Part shown: piece after piece, positions 1 to 11,335 of the stretch
Layout: each line of letters begins with the position of its first letter
How positions within the stretch are numbered: position 1 is the stretch's first letter
NCBI GenBank assembly: GCA_009760855.2
Contig: WPIO01000098.1
Location: 312,501 to 374,500, forward strand
Direction: 5' to 3'
Source of the DNA: Cristatella mucedo
Lineage: Eukaryota; Bryozoa; Phylactolaemata; Cristatellidae
DNA length: 62,000 bases
Program-made: the position numbers and the translations under genes
The notes under the pieces: model-generated
The model's database searches: none
The model's input: only the letters and a program-made list of their open reading frames with translations
Told to the model about the DNA's origin: nothing

Positions 1-2125
1 TGCTAGTCCAAACTCATTCTTTTCGTCTTCAGCGCCGGCCACGCCCATCACGCGCTCATCGTCGCCGCGGCGACTCAAAATCGAGTGGAAGGCGCTTTGC
101 TCCTCTCGATTATGAGCAGCGACGGAGGCCGATGTCGGCCGCCTCGCGTGCCCTCACTCGCGCCGTGCCATGAGAGTCCGTTTCCTTGGCATCGGCTACC
201 TCCGCCGTTGGCATGCGATGCCGGTGGCGATCCCACCCACCTTTTGCGGCTGTTTTTGTTGGCGGCGCTCACGTTTTTGCACGCAGCGCTCGCCGGATCG
301 GTGCGCTAATGAGCGGGCGAGACTCTCGCACTGGCGACGCTCGGCGGGCGGCTGCGTCGCGGCTCGCCTCGTGACTACGACGCAGCACAAGTCGGGTGCG
401 ATAGGCTTCGACGTACGGCCGATCAACCGTAGGCCCGGGCCGCAAACCCGATGCCCGCGGCCGCGCTCAGCGTCGCGCCTTTCGCCTGCGGCGTCAGAGC
501 AAGCAGCGACGTCGGGCGACGCCCTCGCTCGCTTCGCTGAACGGGCCTGCGGGCGACGCCCTCGCTCGCTTCGCTGAACGGGCCTGCGGGCGCAGAAGCG
601 TCGCGATTCCCCCTTCGGACCCGCCCACCCGCCATCGAGCCGGCTAGGCGTTGCCACCGGAAGTCGGAGTTCGTAGGCGAGCTCCGACTTCCGATCGCCT
701 CGCAGGCTTGATCCAGGCTGGCCACCGCGAAGTCGGAGCGCGAGCCGCCGCCACCGCCGTCGCGCGCCCCGCTCCGCCGCTGTGCGCCCGCGAGTCATCG
801 ATCCGCGAGCGATCGGCGACGCGTCGCGCCGCGCCGCGCGGCCCTGACGGTGGTGACTCAAACAATGGCCGCCGCGCCGGCCGCCTCGCGCACACGCCTC
901 GACCTGGCCGCCCGCCCGCCCGCCTGCGCGCCGTTAATGCTAGCGACGGCACTTAATGCGTCGGATGAATCGCAGCTGCTGCCGATCGCCGCCGCAGCAG
1001 GAACTTGACGAAGGCGGCGGCGGCGGCGATGGGCGATAGGTGGCTCTCTAGCGACCGGCATCGAGGAACGCCGAGGTGCCAGCCAGAGCAGCACTGGCGC
1101 TTTCGACCCTTCGCGCTGCTGTCAATTGTCTCTTGACCAACGGGAAACAGTGGATGGCTTCCACGTCGGCTACCTGCCTGCTGCAGCGGCTGAAGATGGT
1201 AACGAGCGCCTACGGAAAAGGTCAAATAAATCAGCCCGCCAAGCTGCACGCTGGATAGCGTGACCCCTCAACGCTGAGCGCGCGCCCCCCCCGCCCGCCT
1301 GCCCGAAACGTCCGTCCGCCACCCACGCGGTTGCGCGCTATTTGCAGAGCCGTCTCCAATTCCGAGAACCGGCTCCCGGCTGTTGTGGCCGGCGCGGAGG
1401 CGGGTCGCTGCAACGGTGCTGATAGCGCTGCGCCAGTAAGAGCCGTCTGCTGCCCGGCCGAGATCCTGCGAATGAGTCACGACTCGCAGGCCCCCGGCGT
1501 GCCGCTGAAATTCGCGTCTAAGCCGTCGAACGCGTTCAAAACTGCGTTAGCGCATCGGCTGAGCGCCGCTGTTTTTCGATTTAACCGAGGCGGCGCTGTA
1601 ATCTGGGATAGCGAGCATTCGGAAGATACGTATTCTCGTGCCCGACGGTGGTGGCTGGGAGGAGGAGGAGGAGGAGGAGGAGGAAGAGGAGGAGGAGGAG
1701 GTAGATTGCGTGGATGAGGCAGGCGGCCGCCGCGCGCCAATCGCAGCGGCCGCCGCCGGCCTCGCGCTGCGCCTGTGGCTGCAAGGATCACTCCTGGAAT
1801 GGTCTCAGTGGCGACCGTCACCTCGCACGTCAGCCTCAAGTCGTGCGAGGCGACTCGAGCGGGAAGAGCTCTTTTCTTTTCTCGAGGTGACTCGAGCGGG
1901 AAGCCGGAGAAAAGAAAAGAGCAACTTAAAGGATGTCGTGCGAGGCGACGTACGGGAAGTCGGAGCGCCGCCTGCGTGGCGGCGGCCTGTGCGGAGTGAA
2001 ATAGAAAGGCAGAGACGCATTGGCACTCTGCTTGACCGCGGCTCCTTCTCAGACCTGCGAGCCCACTTGTCGTGCCCGTCGCTGATGCCCGCCTCTCATG
2101 AACTCGAGCTCCTAGTCTAAGAAGG
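1..2125. other. GC-rich, CpG-dense block without a supportable gene
   Basis: Open frames exist on both strands but they are mutually overlapping, Arg/Ala/Pro-rich and look like by-products of high GC. None has a recognisable domain. Structure seen: a 37-bp unit duplicated in tandem at 514-550 and 551-587; a perfect 11-bp inverted repeat at 659-669/682-692; a purine (GGA)n tract at 1657-1701; and a perfect 16-bp inverted repeat at 1868-1883/1907-1922. The block could be a CpG-island promoter or the edge of a gene lying to the left, but the sequence does not show which. Confidence 0.5.
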
Positions 2126-2127
2126 CT

Positions 2128-2345
2128 AACAATGATAATACTAGTACACTCGATGGAGCGCCCTCAGAGAACTCAATCTCTTTCTAGGCGCTTTACCTTT
2201 CCTGCAAAGGGAAACGCGATTGCACGGTGAGTAATATCGTGCTCGATAAGCAATATGAATACCGTGGTTAGGGGTGACGTGCACAGGGTCAGCATGCAAG
2301 CGTGCTTAGCGGCAGCGTGCTCAGTGTCAGCATGCGTAAGCTACG
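2128..2345 (-). mobile_element. LINE 3'-end fragment (L2/CR1-like)
   Basis: On the minus strand this reads as the 3' untranslated end of the window's main LINE family, finishing with the box GCGCTCCATCGAG next to an AT-rich tail. It contains the family landmarks GGTTAGGGGTGACGTGCAC and CAGGGTCAGCATGCAAG (as read on +). There is no coding part, so it is a 5'-truncated copy. Confidence 0.8.
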
Positions 2346-2582
2346 CGCTTGCCTCTTCCGAACCCTAACAGACATACCTAGTGGTTCGCCTGCTGAAGTC
2401 TGGCTCTAGCTCATCGTGGAGAATGCAAGAGAGATTCTTAATTAGCCAAGGGGTTTCCCCAGCTTTTCGGAGTAAGGTCGGTCAGTAGGAATTCCAGAGA
2501 AGGCCGCTATTCTCGCGAGATCCTCCTCCAACTGATCTTATCCGTGCTGCTCGGAGGAGTGCTCGGTTAGCTATGACTTAAA

Positions 2583-2722
2583 TAAAATTCATTTGTATAG
2601 TGCCCCAAGAGAACTCGTTCTCTATTCAGGCGCTTCGCATATGCATCGGGGCTCGAGCCCACGGCCTCAGCCAGACCTTGGTCGGGGCGAACACCTTAAC
2701 CACTGGACCAAACCATACGGCC
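2583..2722 (-). mobile_element. SINE family 1, tRNA-derived head with LINE-like tail
   Basis: Read on the minus strand it starts with an A-box-like TGGTCCAGTGGTTAAGGTG, has a B-box-like GGGCTCGAGCCC, and ends with a GCGCCTGAATAGAGA... tail that resembles the 3' end of the local LINE family and runs into an AT-rich end. At least four other copies lie in the window (22283, 27262, 30261, 42405). Confidence 0.75.
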
Positions 2723-2792
2723 CGACTTCCATGGGCATGGCTACACTGCCCGAGAGGACCGTTAGATCGCAGCCCCAGCGGTTCAGGATAAA

Positions 2793-3317
2793 AATGTTAC
2801 ATTTGTACACCGTCCTCCGAGAACTTAATCATTTTCTAGTCACTGTACGCATGCTGTAAAGGTAACATTATCAAATTATCAGCGGTAGCATGTAAAGTGT
2901 CCTCAATACTAACCTGGTTAGAGGGAAATGCACAGTGTCAGTCAGCATGTAAATATGGTAAGTGGTAGCGTGCACAGTGTCAGATCACGTAAGCGCACAA
3001 AGGAGAAATCACAAGAATAATGCTAAATGCTTCGAAGAATTTAATAATTATAGCATTATGCATTAGCATGATTTATACAATAAATCAACTTTATTTATAA
3101 ATTTATTAAATAGAATTTATTTATTGAATTTATTTATCAATTTATTAATTTACGATAAATGCAAAGCTAAATGCTTTGATGAATGCTTTAACTTCTGCTT
3201 AAATGTCGTCAAGGCACGTGATGTCGCGACATTTGTCGTATCTGAGCTCCAGGTTATGGGGGCATAAGAACTAAATGCACAGTCTCCTAAAGACTTAAGG
3301 CTCATACCAGGTCTAGG
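2793..3317 (-). mobile_element. Diverged LINE 3'-end copy with AT-rich insertion
   Basis: This is an old copy of the main LINE family. The 3' untranslated landmarks are at 2800-2995. The block corresponding to the C-terminus of the reverse-transcriptase ORF (sequence matching GCATAAGAACTAAATGCAC) is at 3190-3317. Between them, 3010-3190 is AT-rich and unlike other copies, so it is probably a later insertion or expansion. Confidence 0.65.
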
Positions 3318-3495
3318 TCTAATAATAATAATAATAATGATAATGCATTTTTATAACGTCCCCAGAGAGCTTAATCTTGTTCTGAGCACGTTAATCATCT
3401 GCAAATGAAGCATGGTCGAATAGTTGGTGGTAGCTTGCTCAACGCCAACGAGCCTAACATTGCTAGAGGTGACATTCGCAGAATCAGCATGGCAA
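3318..3495 (-). mobile_element. LINE 3'-end fragment with (AAT)n tail
   Basis: An (AAT)n tail at 3321-3339 is followed by a diverged copy of the tail box (CCCCAGAGAGCTTAATCTTG) and about 130 bp of 3' untranslated sequence. No coding part remains. Confidence 0.7.
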
Positions 3496-3622
3496 TATAA
3501 TTTCTGCTTGCTGGATATTGCATAGTTTTTGATTGCCACTATTCGTCCTATTCCACGGCCGTGAATTTTTTGTGACTTTTCGGAGCTACAGACGGAGATA
3601 GATTCGAAGACCTGCGAGCGGC

Positions 3623-3758
3623 GAGCTACAGCGAGTAGTGAGCTACAGCGAGTAGTGAGCTACAGCGAGTAGTGAGCTACAGCGAGTAGTGAGCTACAGC
3701 GAGTAGTGAGCTACAGCGAGTAGTGAGCTACAGCGAATGGTGAGCTACAGCGAGCGGC
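3623..3758 (+). repeat. 17-bp minisatellite, 8 copies
   Basis: Eight head-to-tail units of GAGCTACAGCGAGTAGT. The first six are identical and the last two differ at one to four positions. It begins just after a sequence (TTCGGAGCTACAGACGGAGA, about 3578) that resembles interspersed repeat R3, so the array may have grown out of that element. Confidence 0.95.
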
Positions 3759-3759
3759 G

Positions 3760-4615
3760 AGTCTTTAGAGAATGTCAGAAGTGCATGAAACAGATGGCCA
3801 TTAGATTAATATCTAAGTAGCACTAAATTTCAGAAAGATTTGTAGCTGAAAGAAAGTTTATTCGGACTTGACCTCACTCCTCGGATGCCACCCGCTGGCT
3901 TGATTCTTTGAAGCGCAATGGACGCGCGGAATCCGACGGACCGCCACCTTGGCTGCGCCGGAGCCAGCACTTGGGGCGCGGTTTCGCGCGGCGGCCGCGG
4001 CACCAGCCGCGAACAGTGCGCTGTCCTCACGCGCGAGCACGGACACGGGCAGGATATGGCGCGTTCCTTCGAATGGGTTGTAAACAGGGTCGTCAAGATC
4101 GTCCGCTCGTGCCCTGATTGGCTGGCGAAAATCACATCGCCCGACTCGTCTCGCCACCACATTTCCATGAGAGTACGAGAGGCTGCGCGCGCGCGCGCGC
4201 GCGCGCATCAGCGGTCACAGCGACGCGCTCTGTCTCAGGAAGACGTGCGATAAATTATTGCGATGATGACGATCTCTTAGGAGCCGAAGCACGGGGAGTC
4301 TCGAATTGCAGAAATGCAGAGAGGCGGCTGAATGCACGTGGTCGCGAGATCACGAGTGAACCGCCGGCTGGTGCATTGGGAGTAGGTAGCTAAAGTACCA
4401 TAAACGATTAAGTTCGCTGAGTGCGCAGCAGTTGTGTAGACGTAAACATAGAGCCCGTGATCTCAGGTGCCAGTGGCCCTCGCGATTGCTATCGTCAGCT
4501 TTATAGTAACCGAATTGGGCTAATCGTTGCATGTATGTATGTCCAAACAACGCCAGCGTCCTCCCTCCAGGGCCACAAAGGCCGTGGATGGCCTACTCAC
4601 TATTGTATTCGTGTG
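3760..4615. other. Unassigned GC-rich interval
   Basis: No recognisable gene. It includes a (GC)n run at about 4177-4206. Overlapping open frames at 3830-4250 on both strands have no identifiable domain. Confidence 0.4.
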
Positions 4616-6069
4616 AATAACAATAATAATATTAATAATAATGCACTTGATACCCTCAGAGAACTTAATCGCTTTCTAGGCACTTTACATTTGCTGCAAA
4701 GGGAAATGCAATTGAATGGTATGTAAAATCATGCTTGAAAAACAAACAAAATGAATAATATGGTTAGGGGTGACATGCACAGGGTCAGCATGCAAATGTG
4801 GTTAGTGGCAGCATGCACAGTGTCAGCACGCATAAGCACATGAAGGACGAATCACAGGGACCCACTAAATGATGTCCTAAATAGGTGCGTTTTTAAGTTC
4901 TTTTAAATGTGGTCAAGTCAGGGAATGTTTTGACGCATGTCGGGAGGGAGTTCCAGGCTTTGGGAGCATACGAACTAAATGCACGGTCTCCAAAGGATTT
5001 GAGTTTTGTACGAAGTATTGGTAGACTGCTGGATTTCGAAAAGCTGGTGGTACGATGCTTGGCCTGATGGGGTAGTATATCTGAGAGATAGGCTGGAGCC
5101 AAAGAATGAAGTGACTTAAAAGTGAGCTACAACACCTTGAAGTCGATCCGTTGCTTGACTGGTAGCAGGTGTTTGTCGGCGAGAAGTGGTGTGATGTGGC
5201 AACTGCGACGCTCACGACAAGCCTAGCTGCGGAGTCTTGCACCACCTAAAGCACCTGATTGCACTTGCCGTTAGGCCAGCAATCAGTGAGTTACAGAAGT
5301 CAAGACGGGATGTCACAAATGCATGGACCAACTTAGACGTTTTATCCTTATCTAAACAAGCCCAAATTTTAGCAATGCTATGTAGCTGAAAGTAGGCAGA
5401 CAGTATTGTGGAGCTGATGTGTTCGTCTAACGAATGGCCCCTTCGGAACATGACACCTAGACTTCGTGCAGATTCAACAGGAGATATGCTGGCAGAGCCG
5501 ATTTTGAGCGTTAGCCTTTCCAATTTCTGAATCACACTAGGTTCGCCCTTAAGTATTAAATTAGTTTAGTCATCATTAAATTTAAGAAAAATTGCTGCCA
5601 TCCATGTGCGGATGTAGTCAATAATGGCAGCAGGGGAGTTGAGAGAATTTGACGTGCTCGAAGGCTGGGAGGAATCAAAGCAAAGGTACAACTGAGTTTC
5701 ATCCGCATAGAAGGGAAAAACTAGATTGAGCTTGGCAATCACATCGGCAAGAGGGAGAGTATAAACCGTGAAAAGAACCAGACCTAGGACAGAGCGCCAA
5801 GGTACCTCATATTTCAGAGGTGCGTAGGATGATCTTTGTCCGTTCATGTCAACACTCTGGAGTCTCCCACTGAGATAGGACCTGAACCATTGCAGAGCAG
5901 TGCCAGTGATGCCCAGGCGAGATGAGAGGCGTTCAATAGGCAGCAGCAGCTCAGGGCGTCTGGGAAGAACGCTCGGTAGTCCGCTACCAGAGAGCAGATG
6001 TAATTCCGTTTGAACTGCGAGAGTGAACTCTGCAGTCCACGTGACCTGAGCTGCTGCGCTTTCTGTCAC
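4616..6069 (-). mobile_element. 5'-truncated L2/CR1-like LINE with decayed reverse transcriptase
   Basis: On the minus strand, 6069-5212 encodes part of a non-LTR reverse transcriptase. A 'hydrophobic-PW-RSVLG' block takes the place of the usual GVPQGSVLGP motif. The catalytic box reads FYADETQLYL (5683-5712), where YADD is usual, so the second catalytic aspartate is replaced by glutamate. An in-frame TAA follows the KFNDD segment (about 5566), and a frameshift near 5240 separates the rest of the C-terminal domain (PAYLSDILPHQAKHRTT, then FSSYAPKAWNSLP). The 3' untranslated region (4890-4620) ends at an (AAT)n tail. The 5' half, including any endonuclease, is absent. This is the longest copy in the window and it cannot be active. 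Confidence 0.9.
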
Positions 6070-6635
6070 GTGCTGTGTCGGTATGAATTGTCCTTAGCGG
6101 ACATACTTTTGCGGAGCCTGCTTATTCTTAGCACAAGCGGCTCAGCAAGCGCTCAGTAATATACTCTCTTTCTCAGCAGCTAGTTCAGGGCTGAAGCAGG
6201 ATGCCTGACTATCTGCATGCATTAGCGGTAGAAAGCTTGTAAAACTAGCCGTAGTGTAGCAAAAAAGACAGATCGGTGCGAATAGCAGCTGTCGCTGTGC
6301 TTTGCAGAAATCAACGCTTTGATCGTCGGACTGTCCGTTTGCTAGGACCAAAGAAAGAAAGACTTGATGCCAGCGATGAAGTCTCGAGCAGCCATTTTGA
6401 CGGCCTCGTTTGAATAGCGGCGGAAGAATCTTGTCGCGCTTCTCCTCTCCCGGATCGGCACGAAAGGATTCCCTGCTGCAAGAACTGAACCATCGATCCG
6501 GCTTAGCAGACTCGAGGAGACTGCTATCAACGGTCCAATCAGTACGATCGGTGTAGTCTCGCTGCTGGCTAGGCTTATTTTTCAAGTTACATTAGTGGCT
6601 TCGTGACCCCCTACCTCAGAGCGCATGCGAACGCG
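6070..6635. other. Unassigned interval with a 147-codon minus-strand frame
   Basis: A minus-strand frame (6585-6142) starts at a Met and is Cys/Ser/Arg-rich. It shows no motif I recognise. It sits directly upstream of the truncated LINE and could be host sequence or a more diverged part of a mobile element. Coding status is not supported. Confidence 0.25.
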
Positions 6636-6745
6636 CGGTAAAGATAATAATAATAATAATAATAATAAAAATAATTATGCACTTGATAAAGCACCCTCAG
6701 AGAACTAAATCTGTCTCTAGGCGCTTTACATTTGCTGCAAAGATT
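6636..6745 (-). mobile_element. LINE 3' tail fragment
   Basis: An (AAT)n tail followed by about 85 bp of the LINE terminal box (GCACCCTCAGAGAACT ... GGCGCTTTACATTTGCTGC). It is a very short 5'-truncated copy. Confidence 0.8.
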
Positions 6746-7446
6746 AGACGCGTTCGCAACGCCCTTATAACGGGATTGAATCTCCTTCTCGGCACTCTAG
6801 ATGTGCTTGAAAAGGGAAGCGCGTGAATCGAATCCCGATAGGACGCACAGTTTCAGCATGCCTGAGTGCTACAGGACAGAAATAAGAAGGAACGGGACAA
6901 TCCTCTGTCAGTGCCGCAGTCCGTTCGTCTGGCAGTCCGTCGTCGATCGCGCGATCCCCTTTCTCTCGTCGTGCGCCGGCGATAAACTTCCGCTGAGCTA
7001 ATTGGTATTCTCGCAGCGCGGATCGCTCACTTATCGAATAGACGAGAGATCCTGCCCTCGATTTCAATTTCCTGCCCGCACGAATGCGTTGCTGTGCTCC
7101 GATTAAAGTTCGTGGCAAGCGTGCGGCGACACTGCCCGCACGAAGCAGATAGATAGGTAGCAGATCTTGTTGGCATCGGCGTTCGACTGAGCGCGAGCTC
7201 AGTCTCACGACACGCTCGCCTTCTGCGCGGGCCCTGAAACGTCTGGTCGCTTCGGCGCTCCGCCTGCCGTTCCACTGACTCGCGAGCAACGCTCGCTTTC
7301 TCAGCAGCAACATTTGCAGCATTTTCACCCGCGACTTTCACATTCGTCGCACCGACGGGTGCTGCTAGAATGCGCGTGCTAGCTCCTTCTGCTGCATTCC
7401 CAGCACGTGCAGACGCATCAACAAAAATCCGGTGTGAGCTTCCTCC
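6746..7446. other. Unassigned interval
   Basis: Open frames of up to 187 codons on the minus strand lack any recognisable domain and overlap frames on the other strand. I see no gene or repeat in it. Confidence 0.3.
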
Positions 7447-7590
7447 AATGATAATAATAATAACAACACGTTTTACATAGCACCCTTAGAGAACTCGACC
7501 TCTTTCTAGGCACTTTACGTTTGCTGCAGAGGAAGCACGATTGAATGGTTAGTGGTAGCGTGCTCGATGACAGCAGGCACTGGTCCCTCT
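7447..7590 (-). mobile_element. LINE 3' tail fragment
   Basis: An (AAT)n tail, then the terminal box (AGCACCCTTAGAGAACTCG ... GGCACTTTACGTTTGCTGC) and the start of the 3' untranslated region. Confidence 0.75.
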
Positions 7591-7689
7591 GCAGAAGCTA
7601 GTGGACTCGAAGGTGGCTGAAAACTGCGAAAGGGCGGATACTGAAGGTGATTGCAATCAGCACGTGGGTGAGAACCTTGACGCCCAGTA

Positions 7690-7795
7690 TAACTAGACTT
7701 GAGGTTGCATATGCAAGGTGCCTAGAAACAGATTAAACTTTCTGAGGGCGCTATACGAATGTATTATTATTATTCTTAATAACAGCAATAATAAA
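7690..7795 (+). mobile_element. LINE 3' tail fragment, + orientation
   Basis: AGGTGCCTAGAAACAGATTA ... CTGAGGGCGCTATACGAATG followed by (ATT)n. This is the terminal box of the LINE family in forward orientation. Confidence 0.7.
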
Positions 7796-7799
7796 CGTC

Positions 7800-8890
7800 G
7801 CTGCCATATTGCGCGAGGCAACCTAAGCAGTCTGCAAAGCTGATGCAAAATCTCCGCATTTACGTCCGCCACCAGGATGCGTTTTTCGGTCGCTTTAAGA
7901 CAATATTGCAAGACGTCTGCTAGCGGCACCCGTCTGCTGGGCGCGCTACAGCTGTACAGCGATTCACGCTATTCACGATTCAGCTACAGCGATTCACGCC
8001 GAGCAGATTCCGCGTCGCTGCGCCGGCGTCGTACGAGAGGTTCTAACCGCTCCGCACACGCGACTCGGCACACCCGAGCAGCGTCGCCATTTTATAGCAT
8101 AGCGTGGGTCAGGTTAGCCTTGGCCGGTATCCGCTCTATTTTTCGGGCCGGCTGCAGCCGTCGCAGCGACGTGCTCGTGCCACGCGCGGCGGCGATTCGG
8201 TTGCGAGCGCTCAGGCGAAAATAGTGGGCAGCCGATGTGTTAGAGCGTCTTCGCTGAGCGTCCAGGGTCGAGCCGTCGCGATAGCAGGTGGAGGGAGACA
8301 GTAAGTGGAGCGCAGACTGGTTGGCCGGAGACTATTTTCCGACGTACTTGCCAATCGCGCTTCACTTCACCTCGGACGACCCGTGCGTCGCTTCCTGACG
8401 ATGCCTCGGTTCAACCTCTTCGAATCTTCTGGACCTTTCCTCGCCTTCAGTTCGCACGTTCGCAAAGCGAGCGCAGCTCACTCGCCGCTGACGTCACGAC
8501 ATTCCTTGACTGGGCTAAATCTACGAAAAAGAAGTGTACAACGGTCCTCTGCACTTGGACCGGACCGGACCGCCCGCTGTGCGCCGCCCGCCCGCACGCA
8601 CGCTCGCCTTTGATGCGGTGCAGCGGCGCCCGCCGCCGGCGCGGCGGCGGCGGCGACATGTCTGCGTCCACTGTTTTGCTTTTCCGGCGACTTGGCGCCC
8701 AATCGCACGCTGCTCGCGCACCTGTCGGCGAGCGAATTCGCAATCGGTCTAAAGGCGTTTCCCTGCAGCGCCGCCCAGAGTGGAAAGGTGCGCTGGCTCG
8801 ACCGCGATCCGTGGATCCAAGTGCTTAAGAGCGGAGCAAGCTGCCGTAGGTGAAGGTCGATAACATCCATGATAATGCTGCTCAAATATC
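7800..8890. other. GC-rich block without a supportable gene
   Basis: Arg/Ser/Ala-rich frames occur on both strands, with no domain and no convincing exon pair. The GC-richest part is 8560-8720. It could be a CpG-island promoter, but this is unproven. Confidence 0.4.
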
Positions 8891-8897
8891 GCGACTT

Positions 8898-9195
8898 GCG
8901 TTAGAACATCCCCTGACTTGACCACAACACACCTATTTAGGACAGCATTTAATGGGTTCTTATGATTCGTCCTTCATGTCCTCATATGCGTGCTGCTACT
9001 GTGCATTCTGCCACTAACCACATTTGCATGCTGACCCTGTGCATGTCACCCCTAACCATGTTACTCATACTGTTTATCAAGCATGATATTACTCACCATT
9101 CAATCGCGTTTCCCTTCGCAGCAAATGTAAAACGCCTAGAAAGTGATTGAGTTCTCTGAGGGCGCTTTATCAAGTGCATTAGTATTATTCTTAAC
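8898..9195 (+). mobile_element. LINE 3'-end copy
   Basis: It starts within the C-terminal codons of the LINE ORF (CATCCCCTGACTTGACCACA), passes through the 3' untranslated landmarks (CTAACCACATTTGCATGCTG, GTGCATGTCACCCCTAACCA) and ends with the terminal box and an ATT-rich tail. Confidence 0.85.
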
Positions 9196-9249
9196 AGGTT
9201 CTTTCAGCTGCACAACCTTTAGAAATTTCGGGCTTGCTTAGGGCTGGGT

Positions 9250-9640
9250 GCTACGTACAAATTGATCCATGCATTTGTGAAATCCCGTCTCGGCTTCTGT
9301 ATCTCACTGATTGCTGGTCTACTGGCCTATGCAATCAGGGGTGACAGTTTGTGCAAAACTCGACAGTCAAGCTTGTCTGTCGTGAGCGTCTTAGTCGCCA
9401 CATCGTATCACTTCTCATCGTCCTGCACTGGCTTCCAACCAAGCTGTTGACTTCAAGGTTCTGTCACTCACTTGCAGGACCCTTCATTCTCTAGCTCCAG
9501 CCTACCTCTCAGAGCTACTCCCAACCAGGCCAAGCGTATTACTATCAGCTTTCTGAACCAAATATTTTAGCTAGACCACGTGTGATCCTCAAATCCTTTG
9601 AAGACCGCGCCTCTAGTTTGTACGCTACTAGAGCTTACTG
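9250..9640 (+). mobile_element. LINE reverse-transcriptase C-terminal fragment, pseudogene
   Basis: The conceptual translation follows the LINE ORF: a HAFVKSRLGFCISLIAGL segment, then, after frame changes, sequence equivalent to HWLP, a PAYLSE segment and LKSFEDRA. Frameshifts break it. The 3' untranslated region is missing. It lies just after another LINE 3' end, so the two are independent insertions or rearranged parts of one. Confidence 0.75.
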
Positions 9641-10639
9641 CAATAAGACTGCGCCGAAATCACAGCGTGACGCCACCGTGTGCTAGACCTCAGCGACACG
9701 TGATCGATATCTCGAAGGGTTCGCATCCGAGAGTTAGAAGGAGCTCCGATTGCACTTCGATGATTGCAGTAGAGTGCATACGACAGCAATGCACAATCTC
9801 CAGACCTCAGCTGTACACTGCACGATCGCCCGAGCGAGGAGAGCTCTCCAATGTCGCTGCTAAAGGGTCTGGAAGCTGCGAAACGCCAGATAGATCGCCA
9901 TATGAACTTTCATTTGAACTTTGAACCAAACCACCAAGTACTAACTATCGGACGCTGTTGTGTATGGTAACACTACTACAGTGACCACTCTAGACATGTG
10001 CATGCATTAACGTGGACAATCCTTGAATAAGCACAGCTCATGAAAACATCGAAGCCTAAGATTAGGATGCATGCAGTTCCTAATATTCCTGTAGGATGGA
10101 TACCTGAAAAGCTCTCTGACCTGCTAACAAGCAGGTCAGCTGTCAAATGTAGCTCCAGCTATTAGATTAATAATGTCGTATATAGTTGTTTGGCCCTCTC
10201 TGAGAGCTAAATCTCATTGCAGGAAATTTACAAACGTCAAAGATAAATCACTAGCCATGCTCAGATTGGAATGGGTTGAGTGTGAATGTCACGGGATCAT
10301 CAAAATGCAGAGGCTGAAGGTGAGCTGAAACGTGTTTGAGTCTCGCATTGGGTGGATGTGAAGGCTTTTGAGGATGTGGCGCTGGGTCAGCGTTTTGAAA
10401 AAATTGTTGGGTATCCATTTCAAGTGGTGGCTCAATAATTCTGTTGCAGCTGGCATAAAGACAGCCGCCACAAAGCCATGCAAGCAATGCCGTCTGATCA
10501 TTAATCAGCTGAGCTAGATTTAGCTACGTGACTGGCTGCTAAGCTTCAAAGCAGCAACCTTTAAAGTAGGCCAAAAAACTTGAAGTCATTTAGGCAAGCA
10601 GTAGCAGTGACTCGCGAACGATAAATGACTTCAATTTGA
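9641..10639. other. Unassigned interval
   Basis: No repeat is recognised. A minus-strand frame at 10487-10251 (78 codons, Met start, stop TAG) has an unremarkable composition and no known motif. I list it only as an unverified open frame. Confidence 0.3.
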
Positions 10640-11335
10640 TCACATGGAACTGAGTACACATTACACTAGCTTTCTCGCTGGCCTACCGGCATGTGCAATC
10701 AGGCGATTGCAGCTGGTGCAAAACTCCGCAGCTGGGCTTGTCTGCCGTGAGCGTCGCAGTTACCACGTTACTCCACTTCTCGCCGACCTGCACTGGCTAC
10801 CAGTCAACCAACGGATTGACTTCAAGGTTTTGTCGCTCACTTTTAGGTCACTTCATTCTTTGGATCCAGCCTATCTCTCAGATATACTCCCCCATCAGGC
10901 CAAGCATCGTACCACCCGCTTTTTGGAATCCAGCAGTCTTCAAATACCCCGTACAAACCTCAAATCCTTGGGAGACCGTGCATTTAGTTCGTATGCTCCC
11001 ACAGCCTGGAACTCCCTCTCGACCTGCGTCAGCACATCCCCTGACCTGACCACATTTAAAAAGAATACAAAAGCACACATATTTAGGACAGCATTTAGGT
11101 GGTCCTTGTGATTCGTCCTTCATGTGCTTATGCGTGCTGACACTGTGCATGCTGCCACTAACCACATTTGCATGCTGACCCTGTGCATGTCACCCCTAAC
11201 CATGTTATTCATTTTGCTTGTTTATCAAGCATGATTTTACTCACCATTCAATTGCATTTCCCTTTGCAGCAAATGTAAAGCACCTAGAGAGAGATTAAGT
11301 TCTCTGAGGGCGCTTTATCAAGTGAATTATTATTA
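10640..11335 (+). mobile_element. LINE copy: reverse-transcriptase C-terminus, 3' UTR and tail
   Basis: This is the least damaged copy of the C-terminal domain. One frame, 10644-11111, runs without a stop through LPACAIRRLQLVQNSAAGL, LHWLPVNQRIDF, LDPAYLSDILPHQAKH and FSSYAPTAWNSL to the natural stop. These blocks are typical of L2/CR1-clade LINE C-termini. The 3' untranslated region and the terminal box CTGAGGGCGCTTTATCAAG plus (ATT)n follow. The upstream part is truncated, so it is a dead-on-arrival insertion, but it is a good reference for the family. Confidence 0.9.

Noticed and set aside
196-861. 221-codon minus-strand gene
   Set aside because: Arg/Ala-rich with overlapping frames on both strands in CpG-dense DNA. 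No domain, no exon structure.
10644-11111. Host gene of 155 codons
   Set aside because: The sequence matches the C-terminal blocks of other LINE copies in the window and is followed by the LINE 3' untranslated region and tail.
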